Of a stretch of DNA of 64,000 nucleotides, positions 18,446 to 27,403 are shown piece by piece; within the stretch, counting starts at the first letter, position 1; each line of letters begins with the position of its first letter. Made by a program: the position numbers and the translations under genes. A model generated the notes under the pieces. It was not told where the DNA came from. It ran no database searches and saw only the letters and a program-made list of their open reading frames with translations. Source of the stretch: Methylotenera_A sp963701715 (GTDB lineage Bacteria > Pseudomonadota > Gammaproteobacteria > Burkholderiales > Methylophilaceae); the NCBI GenBank assembly GCA_963701715.1, contig CAVPAX010000005.1, positions 310,001-374,000 of the forward strand, given 5' to 3'.

Positions 18446-19138
18446 TTAGGCGGCGACAACCCCAAATAGGCTGCCAACGCCAGCAGTGGCAGCCATTGCA
18501 AGCGCTCCCCAAAAGGCCACGCGTACCGCACCCTTCCACAGATTTGCCCCGCCTACTTTTCCCGCTAACCCACCCAAAATAGCTAAAAATGCCAAAGAGG
18601 TTGCTGCAATATAGAGGATAATACTTTCCCTAGGGACTACAAAAGCTACCAACAAAGGTAAGGCTGCGCCGACTGCAAATGTACTCGCTGATGCGAACGC
18701 AGCTTGCACAGGCCGTGCATTAATGATTTCGGTGATACCTAGTTCATCACGTGCATGTGCGCCAAGGGCGTCGTGCGCCGTAAATTGTACAGCAACTTGA
18801 TGTGCTAATTCTGGCGTTAATCCGCGTGCAGTATAAATCCCCGTAAGTTCTTTAAGCTCGTTATCCTGATCTGTTTCAAGTTCCAAACGTTCACGTGCTA
18901 AATCAGCTGATTCGGTATCAGATTGTGAACTGACAGAAACATATTCGCCTGCTGCCATTGACATCGCACCAGCAACGAGGCCTGCCACACCTGTGAGCAT
19001 AATCACGTCAATCGAGGCATGTGCTGAAGCCACGCCAATAACCAGGCTGGCGGTAGATACAATACCATCATTTGCTCCGAGCACGGCTGCACGTAACCAG
19101 CCTATGTGATGCGAGCGATGAAATTCAAAATGTCTCAT
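18446..19138 (-). CDS. VIT1/CCC1 family metal transporter
   Basis: A 230-residue membrane protein of the vacuolar-iron-transporter/Ccc1 family, which moves Fe2+ or Mn2+. Conserved motifs are HHIGWLRAAVLGANDGIVST at about residues 10-29 and SMAAGEYVSVSSQSDTE, with a central charged region that in the family binds metal, then three further hydrophobic segments. Direction and metal are not known for bacterial members. It is transcribed alone. Confidence 0.85.
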   Translation of the reverse strand: MRHFEFHRSHHIGWLRAAVLGANDGIVSTASLVIGVASAHASIDVIMLTGVAGLVAGAMSMAAGEYVSVSSQSDTESADLARERLELETDQDNELKELTGIYTARGLTPELAHQVAVQFTAHDALGAHARDELGITEIINARPVQAAFASASTFAVGAALPLLVAFVVPRESIILYIAATSLAFLAILGGLAGKVGGANLWKGAVRVAFWGALAMAATAGVGSLFGVVAA

Positions 19139-19215
19139 AATTAATGTCCAGGGTAATACGCCCAGCTATGCTAGGCGTGAAATCAATGATGTCGATTATA
19201 TTAACCGACAGACCA

Positions 19216-19905
19216 TCAAAATGAATCTTTTGGAATTTCTTTCTTGCCCGTTACCATGGCTTTGATGAGTTTTTCTTTGTCGATATAGCTTGAAAGTATT
19301 ACACCGCCTATGTGCAGCGCTACCAAAAGCAAAGTAAAGTTAGCGAAGAACTCATGCAATTCCTCCCAAAAGTCCTCCCCCTTTTTGTTTACCGTAGAAC
19401 TATCTTGCTCATTTTTATTTTCATTCTCGTTAGCATCTTCATCCGCATACGCTGTTGAAACGATGGATATTGTAGGAGTAGATTTATCGCTATTGGCTAT
19501 AATGCCAGCCAATGGCCCTGAATTTTCTTCCACTGCATACAATGCAAGTCCTGTATAGACTGTGACGGTGAGGCTTAATAATAGTGCAATTACCATTGCA
19601 CCACCGGCAGGATTATGACCCACATAATGCTGTGGTTTGCGGTTGATCAGCCCTTTTAAATAAGCAAATATTGATGATGGCGAATAAACAAAATCGCTGA
19701 ACCTGGCATGTTTGCTGCCGACAAATCCCCAGACAATTCTAAACAAAACGACAGCACCTACGATATAACCTGCCCATACGTGTTGTGTCATAAAATCATC
19801 TTCAGTGAAATATGCTGTAAAAAATGCGATGACCAATGTCCAATGTCCGATGCGAACCAGCGGATCCCATACATTCACTATTTTTGTTGAAGTGTTCATG
19901 TTCAT
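19216..19905 (-). CDS. Cytochrome b561 / Ni-Fe hydrogenase-type cytochrome b
   Basis: A di-heme membrane cytochrome b of the bacterial b561/HupC type, which passes electrons between quinones and periplasmic partners. WDPLVRIGHWTLV at the N-terminus carries the first heme histidine; further histidines lie in HVWAGYIVG and LLVALHIGGV. Four membrane segments are visible. An Asp/Glu/Asn-rich periplasmic insertion lies between segments 3 and 4. The start ATG 19905 has AAGGAAAT 8 bases upstream, better supported than an upstream start at 19941. It is divergent from a LuxR-type regulator with a symmetric site between them. Confidence 0.8.
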   Translation of the reverse strand: MNMNTSTKIVNVWDPLVRIGHWTLVIAFFTAYFTEDDFMTQHVWAGYIVGAVVLFRIVWGFVGSKHARFSDFVYSPSSIFAYLKGLINRKPQHYVGHNPAGGAMVIALLLSLTVTVYTGLALYAVEENSGPLAGIIANSDKSTPTISIVSTAYADEDANENENKNEQDSSTVNKKGEDFWEELHEFFANFTLLLVALHIGGVILSSYIDKEKLIKAMVTGKKEIPKDSF

Positions 19906-20005
19906 TTTTATTTCCTTTCTTATATGTTGCGATAAAATCATTCTAAGTGATTACAAGCCAGAGTGAATTGGTGTGTATCATCTGCTTAGTTTAATAATGT
20001 GGCAA

Positions 20006-20021
20006 TGCGTCATTTGACGCA
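20006..20021. promoter_or_regulatory. Perfect dyad between cytochrome b561 and LuxR-type genes
   Basis: TGCGTCATTTGACGCA is a perfect 7+2+7 inverted repeat located 32 bp upstream of the LuxR-type gene start and ~100 bp upstream of the divergent cytochrome gene. The size and symmetry fit a dimer-binding regulator such as the LuxR-type HTH encoded next to it (inference). Confidence 0.5.
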
Positions 20022-20052
20022 GTTGTAGTAAATAAGATGGAGTGGTACGGGT

Positions 20053-20586
20053 ATGTTGGATGACTTAATTTTGAATAGTAAATGGCTTAGCAAAATAGCA
20101 ATTGGCCTTTGTAGCCTTATTGTCATTTTAATTACACTCGATTTGGTCACGGACTATTCTGATGGTATTGAGCTTGGTCATCTCCTCACAGAGTTGCTGG
20201 TGTTAATGGTTGCTTTTTTGGGTATTGGTTTTTTTGGCTACTGGTTCTATAGGGCAACACAATCCTCGTTAAAGCAATTAACTGCAGATTTAAAAAATGC
20301 GTATGCACAAGCGCAACTATGGCGCGATGAAAATAAAGAACTTATTGCTGGGCTCGGGTTGCAAATCCAAAAGCAATTTCTACGCTGGGGGCTTACTCCA
20401 GCGGAAGCAGAAGTGGGCTTGTTATTGCTTAAAGGGTTTAGCCACCAAGAGATTGCTAATATTCGTAACGCGAGCGAGCGCACGGTGCGCGAACAAGCAA
20501 GAGCGGTATATCGAAAATCAAATATTTCTGGGCGTTCTGCTTTATCGGCATTTTTTCTAGAAGATTTGTTATTACCTAACATTTAG
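20053..20586 (+). CDS. Membrane-anchored LuxR-type HTH regulator
   Basis: A 177-residue protein with two N-terminal membrane segments (about residues 14-32 and 45-66), a short coiled region, and a C-terminal LuxR/GerE HTH at about 110-170 (LTPAEAEVGLLLLKGFSHQE, then ERTVREQARAVYRKS). There is no receiver or autoinducer-binding domain, so any signal would be sensed at the membrane. It is divergent from the cytochrome b561 gene, which is its likely target. Confidence 0.8.
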   Translation: MLDDLILNSKWLSKIAIGLCSLIVILITLDLVTDYSDGIELGHLLTELLVLMVAFLGIGFFGYWFYRATQSSLKQLTADLKNAYAQAQLWRDENKELIAGLGLQIQKQFLRWGLTPAEAEVGLLLLKGFSHQEIANIRNASERTVREQARAVYRKSNISGRSALSAFFLEDLLLPNI

Positions 20587-20601
20587 TTTTTTGAAAGCAA
20601 T

Positions 20602-20629
20602 AAAAAAGGCGACCTATGTCGCCTTTTTT
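20602..20629. terminator. Bidirectional terminator between LuxR-type gene and hppA
   Basis: Perfect 12-bp stem AAAAAAGGCGAC and GTCGCCTTTTTT with loop CTAT. It lies between two convergent genes and can serve both. Confidence 0.9.
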
Positions 20630-20648
20630 ATTGGTGCTATAACTAAAA

Positions 20649-22670
20649 TTACATATGTAACAATGGCACAATCAATAGCGCCACAATGTTGATAATTTTA
20701 ATCAATGGGTTCACTGCTGGGCCAGCCGTATCTTTGTATGGATCGCCAACTGTGTCGCCGGTCACGGCCGCTTTATGCGCATCTGAGCCTTTGCCGCCAT
20801 GGTTGCCGTCTTCGATGTATTTCTTGGCGTTATCCCATGCACCACCGCCTGTACACATGGATATTGCCACGAATAGGCCCGTTACAATCGTACCCATCAA
20901 CAAACCGCCAAGAGCTACTGGGCCCAATAGTAAACCGACAGCGATTGGCACAGCAACAGGAAGTAGTGATGGAACCATCATTTCTTTAATTGCTGCAGTC
21001 GTCAGCATATCCACTGCTTTGCCATATTCTGGTTTGGCAGTGCCTTCCATAATGCCCTTGATATCGCGGAACTGGCGGCGTACTTCTTCAACCACGCTAC
21101 CTGCTGCACGACCTACCGCTTCCATTGCCATAGCGGCAAATAGGAACGGGATTAAGCCACCGATGAATAGACCAATAATTACCATTGGGTCGCTTAGGTC
21201 GAATTTAACATCAATCCCTGCACCTTGTAGTTTGTGCGTGTAATCGGCAAACAACACTAATGCTGCCAATCCTGCAGAGCCAATGGCGTAGCCCTTTGTA
21301 ACGGCTTTAGTGGTGTTGCCCACTGCATCCAGCGGGTCGGTTACATCACGTACGCTACTTGGTAATTCCGCCATTTCAGCGATACCGCCAGCGTTGTCAG
21401 TAATCGGGCCGTATGCATCAAGCGCAACCACAATGCCTGCCATGCTTAACATGGAAGTCGCTGCGATGGCGATGCCGTATAAACCTCCTAAGTGGAAGGC
21501 TGCCCAAATAGCCAAACAGACTGAAAGCACAGGCCAGGCAGTGGATTTCATGGAAATGCCGATACCTGCGATGATGTTGGTTGCATGGCCGGTAGTGGAA
21601 GCTTGTGCCACATGACGTACAGGTGCGTAATCAGTCCCCGTGTAGTACTCGGTAATCCAGACCAAAGCTGCCGTCAAGATTAAACCAATCGCACAGGTAC
21701 CGAATAAGGCGTTTGCACTTACTTCCCCCAGTCCCTGTGGGAACAGATATTGAGTGACGAAATAGAAAGCGATGAGTGACAACACGCCCGCCACTGCCAA
21801 ACCTTTGTATAGCGCCGGCATTACGTTTTTCATGCCGGGTGAGGCTTTGACAAAGAAGCAGCCGATGATAGAGGCCACGATGGAAACCGCACCAAGCAAC
21901 AGTGGATAGACCACTGCATTCGGGCCGCCTTCTGCTACCATTAAGCCGCCCAATACCATGGTGGCGATGAGCGTCACTGCGTAAGTTTCAAACAAGTCAG
22001 CTGCCATACCCGCGCAATCGCCTACGTTGTCGCCCACATTATCTGCAATCACGGCTGGGTTGCGTGGGTCATCTTCAGGAATACCTGCTTCGACTTTACC
22101 TACCAAGTCAGCTCCTACGTCTGCGCCTTTGGTGAAAATACCGCCGCCTAAACGTGCAAAAATGGAAATTAGGGATGAGCCAAAAGCTAAACCAATAAGC
22201 GGATCCAGGTTATTATTCGCTTCAGCGCCCAGGAACCAGTAAAAACCGGCCACGCCGAGTAGACCTAAGCCGACCACCAGCATACCGGTAATTGCGCCGC
22301 CTTTAAATGCAACATCAAGCGCAGGGCCAATGCCATTAGTCGCAGCCTGTGCCGTACGCACGTTAGCTTTAACAGACACATTCATGCCAATAAAGCCGCA
22401 TGCGCCAGAAAGCACCGCGCCAACCACAAAGCCAATCGCAGTGGTTGTGCCTAAAAATACGGCAATTAAAATAGCTAATACCACGCCGACAATGGCGATA
22501 GTCTTATATTGTCGCGCTAAATATGCGGCTGCGCCTTGTTGAATTGCCCCAGCAATTTCTTGCATCCGCGCGTTGCCGGCTGGTAAGTTGGTAATCCATT
22601 TGCTCATTACTACGCCATACAGCACTGCTAATACTGCGGCAGCTATGGCGATCATTAGTGCGACTGACAT
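20649..22670 (-). CDS. hppA: Membrane-bound proton-pumping pyrophosphatase (K+-independent type)
   Basis: Couples PPi hydrolysis to ion transport across the inner membrane. 673 residues with about 16 membrane segments. The catalytic motifs GGGIFTKGADVGADLVGKVE and DNVGDCAGMAADLFETYAVT are intact, as is the second acidic motif GDTVGDPYKDTAGPAVNPLI near the C-terminus. The position that separates K+-dependent from K+-independent enzymes reads GNTTKAVTKG, with Lys rather than Ala, indicating a K+-independent H+ pump (established subfamily rule). GGGAGAA precedes the ATG. Monocistronic. Confidence 0.95.
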   Translation of the reverse strand: MSVALMIAIAAAVLAVLYGVVMSKWITNLPAGNARMQEIAGAIQQGAAAYLARQYKTIAIVGVVLAILIAVFLGTTTAIGFVVGAVLSGACGFIGMNVSVKANVRTAQAATNGIGPALDVAFKGGAITGMLVVGLGLLGVAGFYWFLGAEANNNLDPLIGLAFGSSLISIFARLGGGIFTKGADVGADLVGKVEAGIPEDDPRNPAVIADNVGDNVGDCAGMAADLFETYAVTLIATMVLGGLMVAEGGPNAVVYPLLLGAVSIVASIIGCFFVKASPGMKNVMPALYKGLAVAGVLSLIAFYFVTQYLFPQGLGEVSANALFGTCAIGLILTAALVWITEYYTGTDYAPVRHVAQASTTGHATNIIAGIGISMKSTAWPVLSVCLAIWAAFHLGGLYGIAIAATSMLSMAGIVVALDAYGPITDNAGGIAEMAELPSSVRDVTDPLDAVGNTTKAVTKGYAIGSAGLAALVLFADYTHKLQGAGIDVKFDLSDPMVIIGLFIGGLIPFLFAAMAMEAVGRAAGSVVEEVRRQFRDIKGIMEGTAKPEYGKAVDMLTTAAIKEMMVPSLLPVAVPIAVGLLLGPVALGGLLMGTIVTGLFVAISMCTGGGAWDNAKKYIEDGNHGGKGSDAHKAAVTGDTVGDPYKDTAGPAVNPLIKIINIVALLIVPLLHM

Positions 22671-22834
22671 GACTTCTCCCTATTTATTATCTATATATAA
22701 ATCTGAAACGTAATTGACTGAATAGCGTTGAAAAAATGTAAATTTTTGTAACAACGTGCAGCATTATGGCACTAATAGTGAGGCGCGACAACAGCTTGTG
22801 CTAGCGAGTTACAATAGGCCAAGAGGAGTTAATT

Positions 22835-23275
22835 TTAGGCTTTACTTGCTAAGGACTTTAATCTTAGTGCGAGAGGAGATTCTCCCAGATCCTGAGCCAG
22901 TTGTTTTAGGTTGGCTGCCGCCTTCGTAGACAGCCTTCGCGGCGCTCTAATAACGGTTTTTGGTCGAGATTTTACTTGCACTTTCACCGTAATTGCAGTA
23001 ACTTTACATTCCCTGAAGAAAGGGTCTGTTTTTTGCAAATTTTGTAATTTAGTCAATAAGGTAGCATGCGTTAATTTTATTTTACTGGCAACGACTGCGC
23101 TGTCAGCATAAACAGTTAATTGCCCGTTAGTCAAACTGCTGGCAAAGCTGGTTTGACTTAATGTTTGAGGCGCCGCATCCCGCCAAAGACGCTGTAAATT
23201 TTGGTGTGCTTGTACATTTTTAGCCAGTGCGCTGAGTTGGCTGTTTTCGTTAAACAATGTGTTAATTTTACGCAT
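22835..23275 (-). CDS. DUF721 (DciA-like) protein
   Basis: About 146 residues of the DUF721 family, whose studied members (DciA) load or assist the replicative helicase DnaB. The N-terminal alpha/beta domain is visible (LQRLWRDAAPQTLSQTS, GQLTVYADSAVVASKIK); the C-terminal part is basic and probably disordered. The start is taken as ATG 23275 rather than an upstream TTG at 23305. The gene is divergent from the M23 peptidase just before secA, a common arrangement in betaproteobacteria. Confidence 0.7.
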   Translation of the reverse strand: MRKINTLFNENSQLSALAKNVQAHQNLQRLWRDAAPQTLSQTSFASSLTNGQLTVYADSAVVASKIKLTHATLLTKLQNLQKTDPFFRECKVTAITVKVQVKSRPKTVIRAPRRLSTKAAANLKQLAQDLGESPLALRLKSLASKA

Positions 23276-23329
23276 ACTATAGATTGTATCGATAAATACT
23301 GACAATTTTATCTAAATGAATATTACTCT

Positions 23330-24232
23330 ATGAATATTATTTTGGTTTCTAACAAAATGGCAAAAGCCAAAAGCCTGTCTATGCTTCAGGCTGGAATGTT
23401 GGTTGCAGCTTTGGTGTTGGTGCCTGTTTTGCTTACATTGCTGTTTATTACGCCCAAAAGCAATATTAAAGAACAGGGCATGAAAGCGTTGCTGCCGCCG
23501 CACATAAAAAGCTCCATTATTTCTTCACAAGTGCATTTAGATGCTTACGCTAAGGAGCTGGGTGAATTGCAAGCACGAATGATGCGTTTGGATGCGCAAA
23601 GTCAGCGATTAGCAAAACTGGCGGGCGAAAAAGATAAGCAAACGTCGAGCTCACCTCATCGAAGACCAGCTGAAGATTTGTTACCAGCCAACAGAGGCGG
23701 GCCGCTTATCAATGCTCGCCCTATGACAGAAACAGACTTGCAAGCAGCTATTTTAGAATTGAGCCAAGCAGTCGACGCGCGTGATGATTCTTTAAGCGGC
23801 ATTGAGGCAAAGATTCTGCAGCAAAGCGTACTAAAAGATATGTTGCCAAATAATAGCCCTATTAACGCTGCCTATAATTCATCCAGCTACGGTTGGCGTA
23901 TTGACCCATTTAATGGCAACAAGGCGTTTCATGAAGGGCTAGATTTTACAGCCAACACAGGAACTCCGATACGCGCAGCAGCAGATGGCATTGTCTCTGC
24001 TGCCGAACATACTCCTGATTATGGTAATATAGTGAAAATCGAGCATGGGTCTGGTTTAGAGACGCGTTATGCACACGCATCGAAATTATTAGTCAAAGTT
24101 GGTGAGCGTGTAGTCAAAGGTCAGATTGTGGCAGAAGTCGGTAGTACAGGACGCTCCACAGGGCCGCATTTACATTATGAAATACGGCTCAATAATGCTG
24201 CATTAGATCCAAGAAAGTATTTAAAAAATTAA
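23330..24232 (+). CDS. M23 family metallopeptidase (LytM domain)
   Basis: A cell-wall endopeptidase-type protein anchored in the inner membrane. One N-terminal membrane segment (about residues 18-40), a coiled region at about 60-95, and a C-terminal LytM domain with YGWRIDPFNG, the zinc-binding HEGLDFTAN (HxxxD) and the GPHLHYEIR motif (HxH). All zinc ligands are present, so it should be active. It precedes secA, as in related genomes. The start ATG 23330 lacks an obvious ribosome-binding site; ATG 23357 is possible. Confidence 0.85.
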   Translation: MNIILVSNKMAKAKSLSMLQAGMLVAALVLVPVLLTLLFITPKSNIKEQGMKALLPPHIKSSIISSQVHLDAYAKELGELQARMMRLDAQSQRLAKLAGEKDKQTSSSPHRRPAEDLLPANRGGPLINARPMTETDLQAAILELSQAVDARDDSLSGIEAKILQQSVLKDMLPNNSPINAAYNSSSYGWRIDPFNGNKAFHEGLDFTANTGTPIRAAADGIVSAAEHTPDYGNIVKIEHGSGLETRYAHASKLLVKVGERVVKGQIVAEVGSTGRSTGPHLHYEIRLNNAALDPRKYLKN

Positions 24233-24367
24233 TCTATTGGTAAATAAGGCTGTTTTAAATTTCATTCAAAACTTGAATTAAAAATTAAAGCCCTTAACTA
24301 ACGTTTGATTAAAATAAAAGCTTCGCCAAAATTAAAAGTAATCATTTCCATCCAATCAATTTAGAGG

Positions 24368-24386
24368 TTTCCGCCTAAGTCGGAAA
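24368..24386 (+). promoter_or_regulatory. Leader hairpin just upstream of secA
   Basis: TTTCCG and CGGAAA form a 6-bp stem with a 7-base loop, ending 14 bp before the secA ATG and adjoining its GGTG ribosome-binding site. It could influence secA translation; no secM-like leader ORF with an arrest motif is evident. Confidence 0.3.
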
Positions 24387-24400
24387 ATCGGTGTTATTTC

Positions 24401-27127
24401 ATGTTATCCACGTTGTTCAGAAAATTTTTAGGTAGTCGTAACGATAGGCTGGTTAAGCAATATAGTCAAAAAGTCAAAGAAATTAATGCGTTAGAGCCTG
24501 CTATGCAGGCCTTGTCAGATGAGGCTTTACGAGCGAAAACAGAAGAGTTCAAGCAGCGTTTTCAACAACAAGGCGAAAGTCTTGAAAAATTATTGCCAGA
24601 AGCTTTCGCGGTAGTGCGAGAGGGTAGCGTTCGTGCGCTTGGAATGCGTCATTTTGACGTGCAATTGATAGGCGGCATGGTGCTTAATGCAGGAAAAATT
24701 GCAGAGATGCGTACTGGTGAAGGTAAAACATTGGTTGCTACTTTACCGGTATATTTGAATGCGATTACTGGCAAGGGCGTGCATGTAGTGACAGTGAATG
24801 ATTACCTCGCCAAACGTGATGCCGAGTGGATGGGCAAGCTTTACAACTTTTTAGGTCTTTCTGTCGGCATCAATCTATCTCAAATGCAGCATGACGTCAA
24901 ACAGCTCGCTTACGCGGCGGATATCACTTACGGCACTAATAATGAGTTTGGGTTTGACTATCTGCGCGATAACATGGTGTTTACCAAAGAAGAGCGCGTA
25001 CAGCGAGGCTTGAGTTACGCGCTGGTGGATGAAGTGGACTCGATTCTGATCGACGAGGCGCGCACGCCATTGATTATTTCCGGCCAGGCTGAGCATAGCA
25101 TTGATTTGTACGGTCAAATCAACAGTGTAGCGCTGCAATTGACAAAGCAAGCTGAAGAAAATGGCCCTGGCGATTATTGGGTGGATGAAAAGGCGCAGAC
25201 TGTCACCATGTCTGAGGCTGGGCATGAACATGCCGAAGAGATTCTAGCGAATTCAGGACTATTGACCGAGGGCTCCAGCCTTTATGAGCCGGCCAACATT
25301 ACTTTGGTGCATCATCTGTATGCTTCGCTTCGCGCGCAGAATCTGTTTAATAAAGATCAGCATTATGTGGTCCGCGATGGCGAGATTATCATTGTGGATG
25401 AGTTCTCCGGCCGCATGATGCCAGGCCGCAGATGGTCGGATGGCCTGCATCAGGCTGTAGAGGCGAAAGAAGGCGTGGAGATTCAGAAAGAGAATCAAAC
25501 GCTGGCTTCTATCACCTTCCAGAATTATTTCCGCATGTACAAAAAGCTTTCCGGCATGACAGGTACGGCAGATACTGAAGCTTATGAATTTAACCAGATC
25601 TATGGTTTGGAGACGGTGGTCATTCCTACGCATCGCCCTATGCTGCGTAAAGATGCGATGGACAAGGTATATCGTACCGCGAATGAAAAGTATAACGCGG
25701 TGATTGAGGATATTAAACAATGTCAAGCTATTGGCCAGCCGGTTTTGGTGGGCACGACTTCAATCGAGAACTCTGAGTTGATTTCAACTTTGCTTACCAA
25801 AGCCAAATTAAAACATGAAGTTTTAAATGCTAAACAGCACGAACGTGAGGCGCATATTGTGGCCGAGGCAGGCCAACCGGGTGCGATTACGATTGCGACG
25901 AATATGGCCGGTCGTGGCACCGATATTGTTTTAGGGGGAAACCCGGAAGCCGCCATCCATGCGGTTCAGGGCGATGCTAACTTAAGTGATGCGGAGAAAG
26001 AAACTAAAATCGCGCAATTAAAAACAGAGTGGCAAAAGCGCCATGACGCAGTGCTGGCGGCGGGCGGCCTGCATATTATCGGCACCGAGCGCCATGAATC
26101 ACGCCGAATTGATAACCAACTGCGCGGTCGTTCTGGCCGCCAAGGCGACCCAGGCTCTAGCCGGTTTTATTTGTCGCTGGAAGATCAACTGCTGCGTATA
26201 TTCTCAGGAGACCGTGTCTCAGCGATTATGGAGCGCCTGAAGATGCCGGAAGGCGAGGCGATTGAACATAGCATGGTGACGCGCGCGATTGAGAATGCTC
26301 AGCGCAAAGTGGAAGGCAGAAACTTTGATATTCGTAAGCAACTACTTGAGTTTGACGATGTTTCTAACGACCAGCGCAAAGTGATTTATGAGCAGCGTAA
26401 TGAGCTATTAGAGGCTACAGATATCGGCGAAACAATTAGCGCAATGCGCCATGACGTACTTTTAGACATGATTGCGGCGCATATTCCGCCAGGCAGTGTG
26501 GAAGAGCAATGGGACATTCCCGGTTTGGAAAAAGCCATTGCGGAAGAAACCGGACTTAATTTGCCGGTAGGAATGTGGCTGGAAGAGAACCCGGATTTGC
26601 ATGAAGAAACATTACGCGAGCGCATTTTTGAGTTGGCTGATGAATCCTACAAAGCCAAGGAGACGCTTGCCGGCGCCAATACTATGCGCCAATTCGAGCG
26701 CTCGGTGATGCTGCAAAGCATCGATATGCACTGGCGCGAACACTTAGCGGCACTCGACCACCTGCGCCAGGGTATTCATTTGCGTTCGTATGCGCAAAAA
26801 AATCCTAAGCAGGAATACAAGCGCGAAGCGTTTCAATTGTTCGAGGCTTTGCTCAACACGGTAAAGTCTGAAGTCACCAAAATCACCATGCTGGTGCAAG
26901 TACGCACGCAGGAGGAGATGGAACCCATTGAAAAACCGCAAGAAGTAGCCAATGTGCATTACCAACATGCAGATTATGATGAGGCACTTGCAAACCCGAC
27001 AGAAGAAGCCGAGCAGCTAGCCAGTGGTCAGCCTGTAGTGCGCGAAGGTGTCAAAGTCGGGCGCAATGATCCATGTCCATGCGGAAGCGGTAAAAAATAC
27101 AAGCAATGCCACGGCGCGCTTAGTTAA
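24401..27127 (+). CDS. secA: Preprotein translocase ATPase SecA
   Basis: Motor ATPase driving proteins through SecYEG. 908 residues, the full-length proteobacterial form. Walker A is MRTGEGKTLVA, the DEAD-like box VDEVDSILIDEARTP, then TNMAGRGTDIVLGG and the arginine-finger region QLRGRSGRQGDPGSS. The C-terminal zinc and SecB-binding tail DPCPCGSGKKYKQCH is intact. A 168-bp leader precedes it with a small hairpin. DUF1289 follows. Confidence 0.98.
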   Translation: MLSTLFRKFLGSRNDRLVKQYSQKVKEINALEPAMQALSDEALRAKTEEFKQRFQQQGESLEKLLPEAFAVVREGSVRALGMRHFDVQLIGGMVLNAGKIAEMRTGEGKTLVATLPVYLNAITGKGVHVVTVNDYLAKRDAEWMGKLYNFLGLSVGINLSQMQHDVKQLAYAADITYGTNNEFGFDYLRDNMVFTKEERVQRGLSYALVDEVDSILIDEARTPLIISGQAEHSIDLYGQINSVALQLTKQAEENGPGDYWVDEKAQTVTMSEAGHEHAEEILANSGLLTEGSSLYEPANITLVHHLYASLRAQNLFNKDQHYVVRDGEIIIVDEFSGRMMPGRRWSDGLHQAVEAKEGVEIQKENQTLASITFQNYFRMYKKLSGMTGTADTEAYEFNQIYGLETVVIPTHRPMLRKDAMDKVYRTANEKYNAVIEDIKQCQAIGQPVLVGTTSIENSELISTLLTKAKLKHEVLNAKQHEREAHIVAEAGQPGAITIATNMAGRGTDIVLGGNPEAAIHAVQGDANLSDAEKETKIAQLKTEWQKRHDAVLAAGGLHIIGTERHESRRIDNQLRGRSGRQGDPGSSRFYLSLEDQLLRIFSGDRVSAIMERLKMPEGEAIEHSMVTRAIENAQRKVEGRNFDIRKQLLEFDDVSNDQRKVIYEQRNELLEATDIGETISAMRHDVLLDMIAAHIPPGSVEEQWDIPGLEKAIAEETGLNLPVGMWLEENPDLHEETLRERIFELADESYKAKETLAGANTMRQFERSVMLQSIDMHWREHLAALDHLRQGIHLRSYAQKNPKQEYKREAFQLFEALLNTVKSEVTKITMLVQVRTQEEMEPIEKPQEVANVHYQHADYDEALANPTEEAEQLASGQPVVREGVKVGRNDPCPCGSGKKYKQCHGALS

Positions 27128-27141
27128 TTTTTTGGCTAGAA

Positions 27142-27333
27142 ATGTTTGAAGAACCGGTAGTAGAGTCACCTTGCATCAATGTGTGCAGCATGGACGACAA
27201 AACCGGTTATTGCCACGGCTGCTATCGCACGATTGAGGAAATACAAGGCTGGTGGGATTTCACATTCGAGCAGAAATCCGACGTGATTAAAAAGACCTGG
27301 GCGCGGCAAGAGACAGTGTTTGAATCAAAATAG
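27142..27333 (+). CDS. DUF1289 family protein
   Basis: A 63-residue protein with the family pattern SPCINVCSMDDKTGYCHGCYRTIEEI. Four cysteines in this layout suggest metal binding. The function is unknown. It lies 14 bp downstream of secA and is probably co-transcribed with it. The dispersed hairpin element begins 1 bp past its stop. Confidence 0.75.
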   Translation: MFEEPVVESPCINVCSMDDKTGYCHGCYRTIEEIQGWWDFTFEQKSDVIKKTWARQETVFESK

Positions 27334-27334
27334 A

Positions 27335-27375
27335 GATGTCCTAGGAGGCTCATGGATATTGGCTTGCAGGGCATC
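27335..27375. repeat. Dispersed 41-bp hairpin element, copy A
   Basis: 13-bp imperfect arms GATGTCCTAGGAG and CTTGCAGGGCATC surround a 15-base loop containing CATGGATATTGG. It has the same length and loop as copy B at 46797. It sits between the convergent DUF1289 and hvfC genes, where it may also act as a transcript end. Confidence 0.6.
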
Positions 27376-27403
27376 AATGATTCGCTGTTTTAAATCTAAA
27401 TAA

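Noticed and set aside
20649..20660. TTACATATGTAA palindrome resembling the argA half-sites
   Set aside because: It is the stop codon and last codons of hppA, between convergent genes, with no promoter context.
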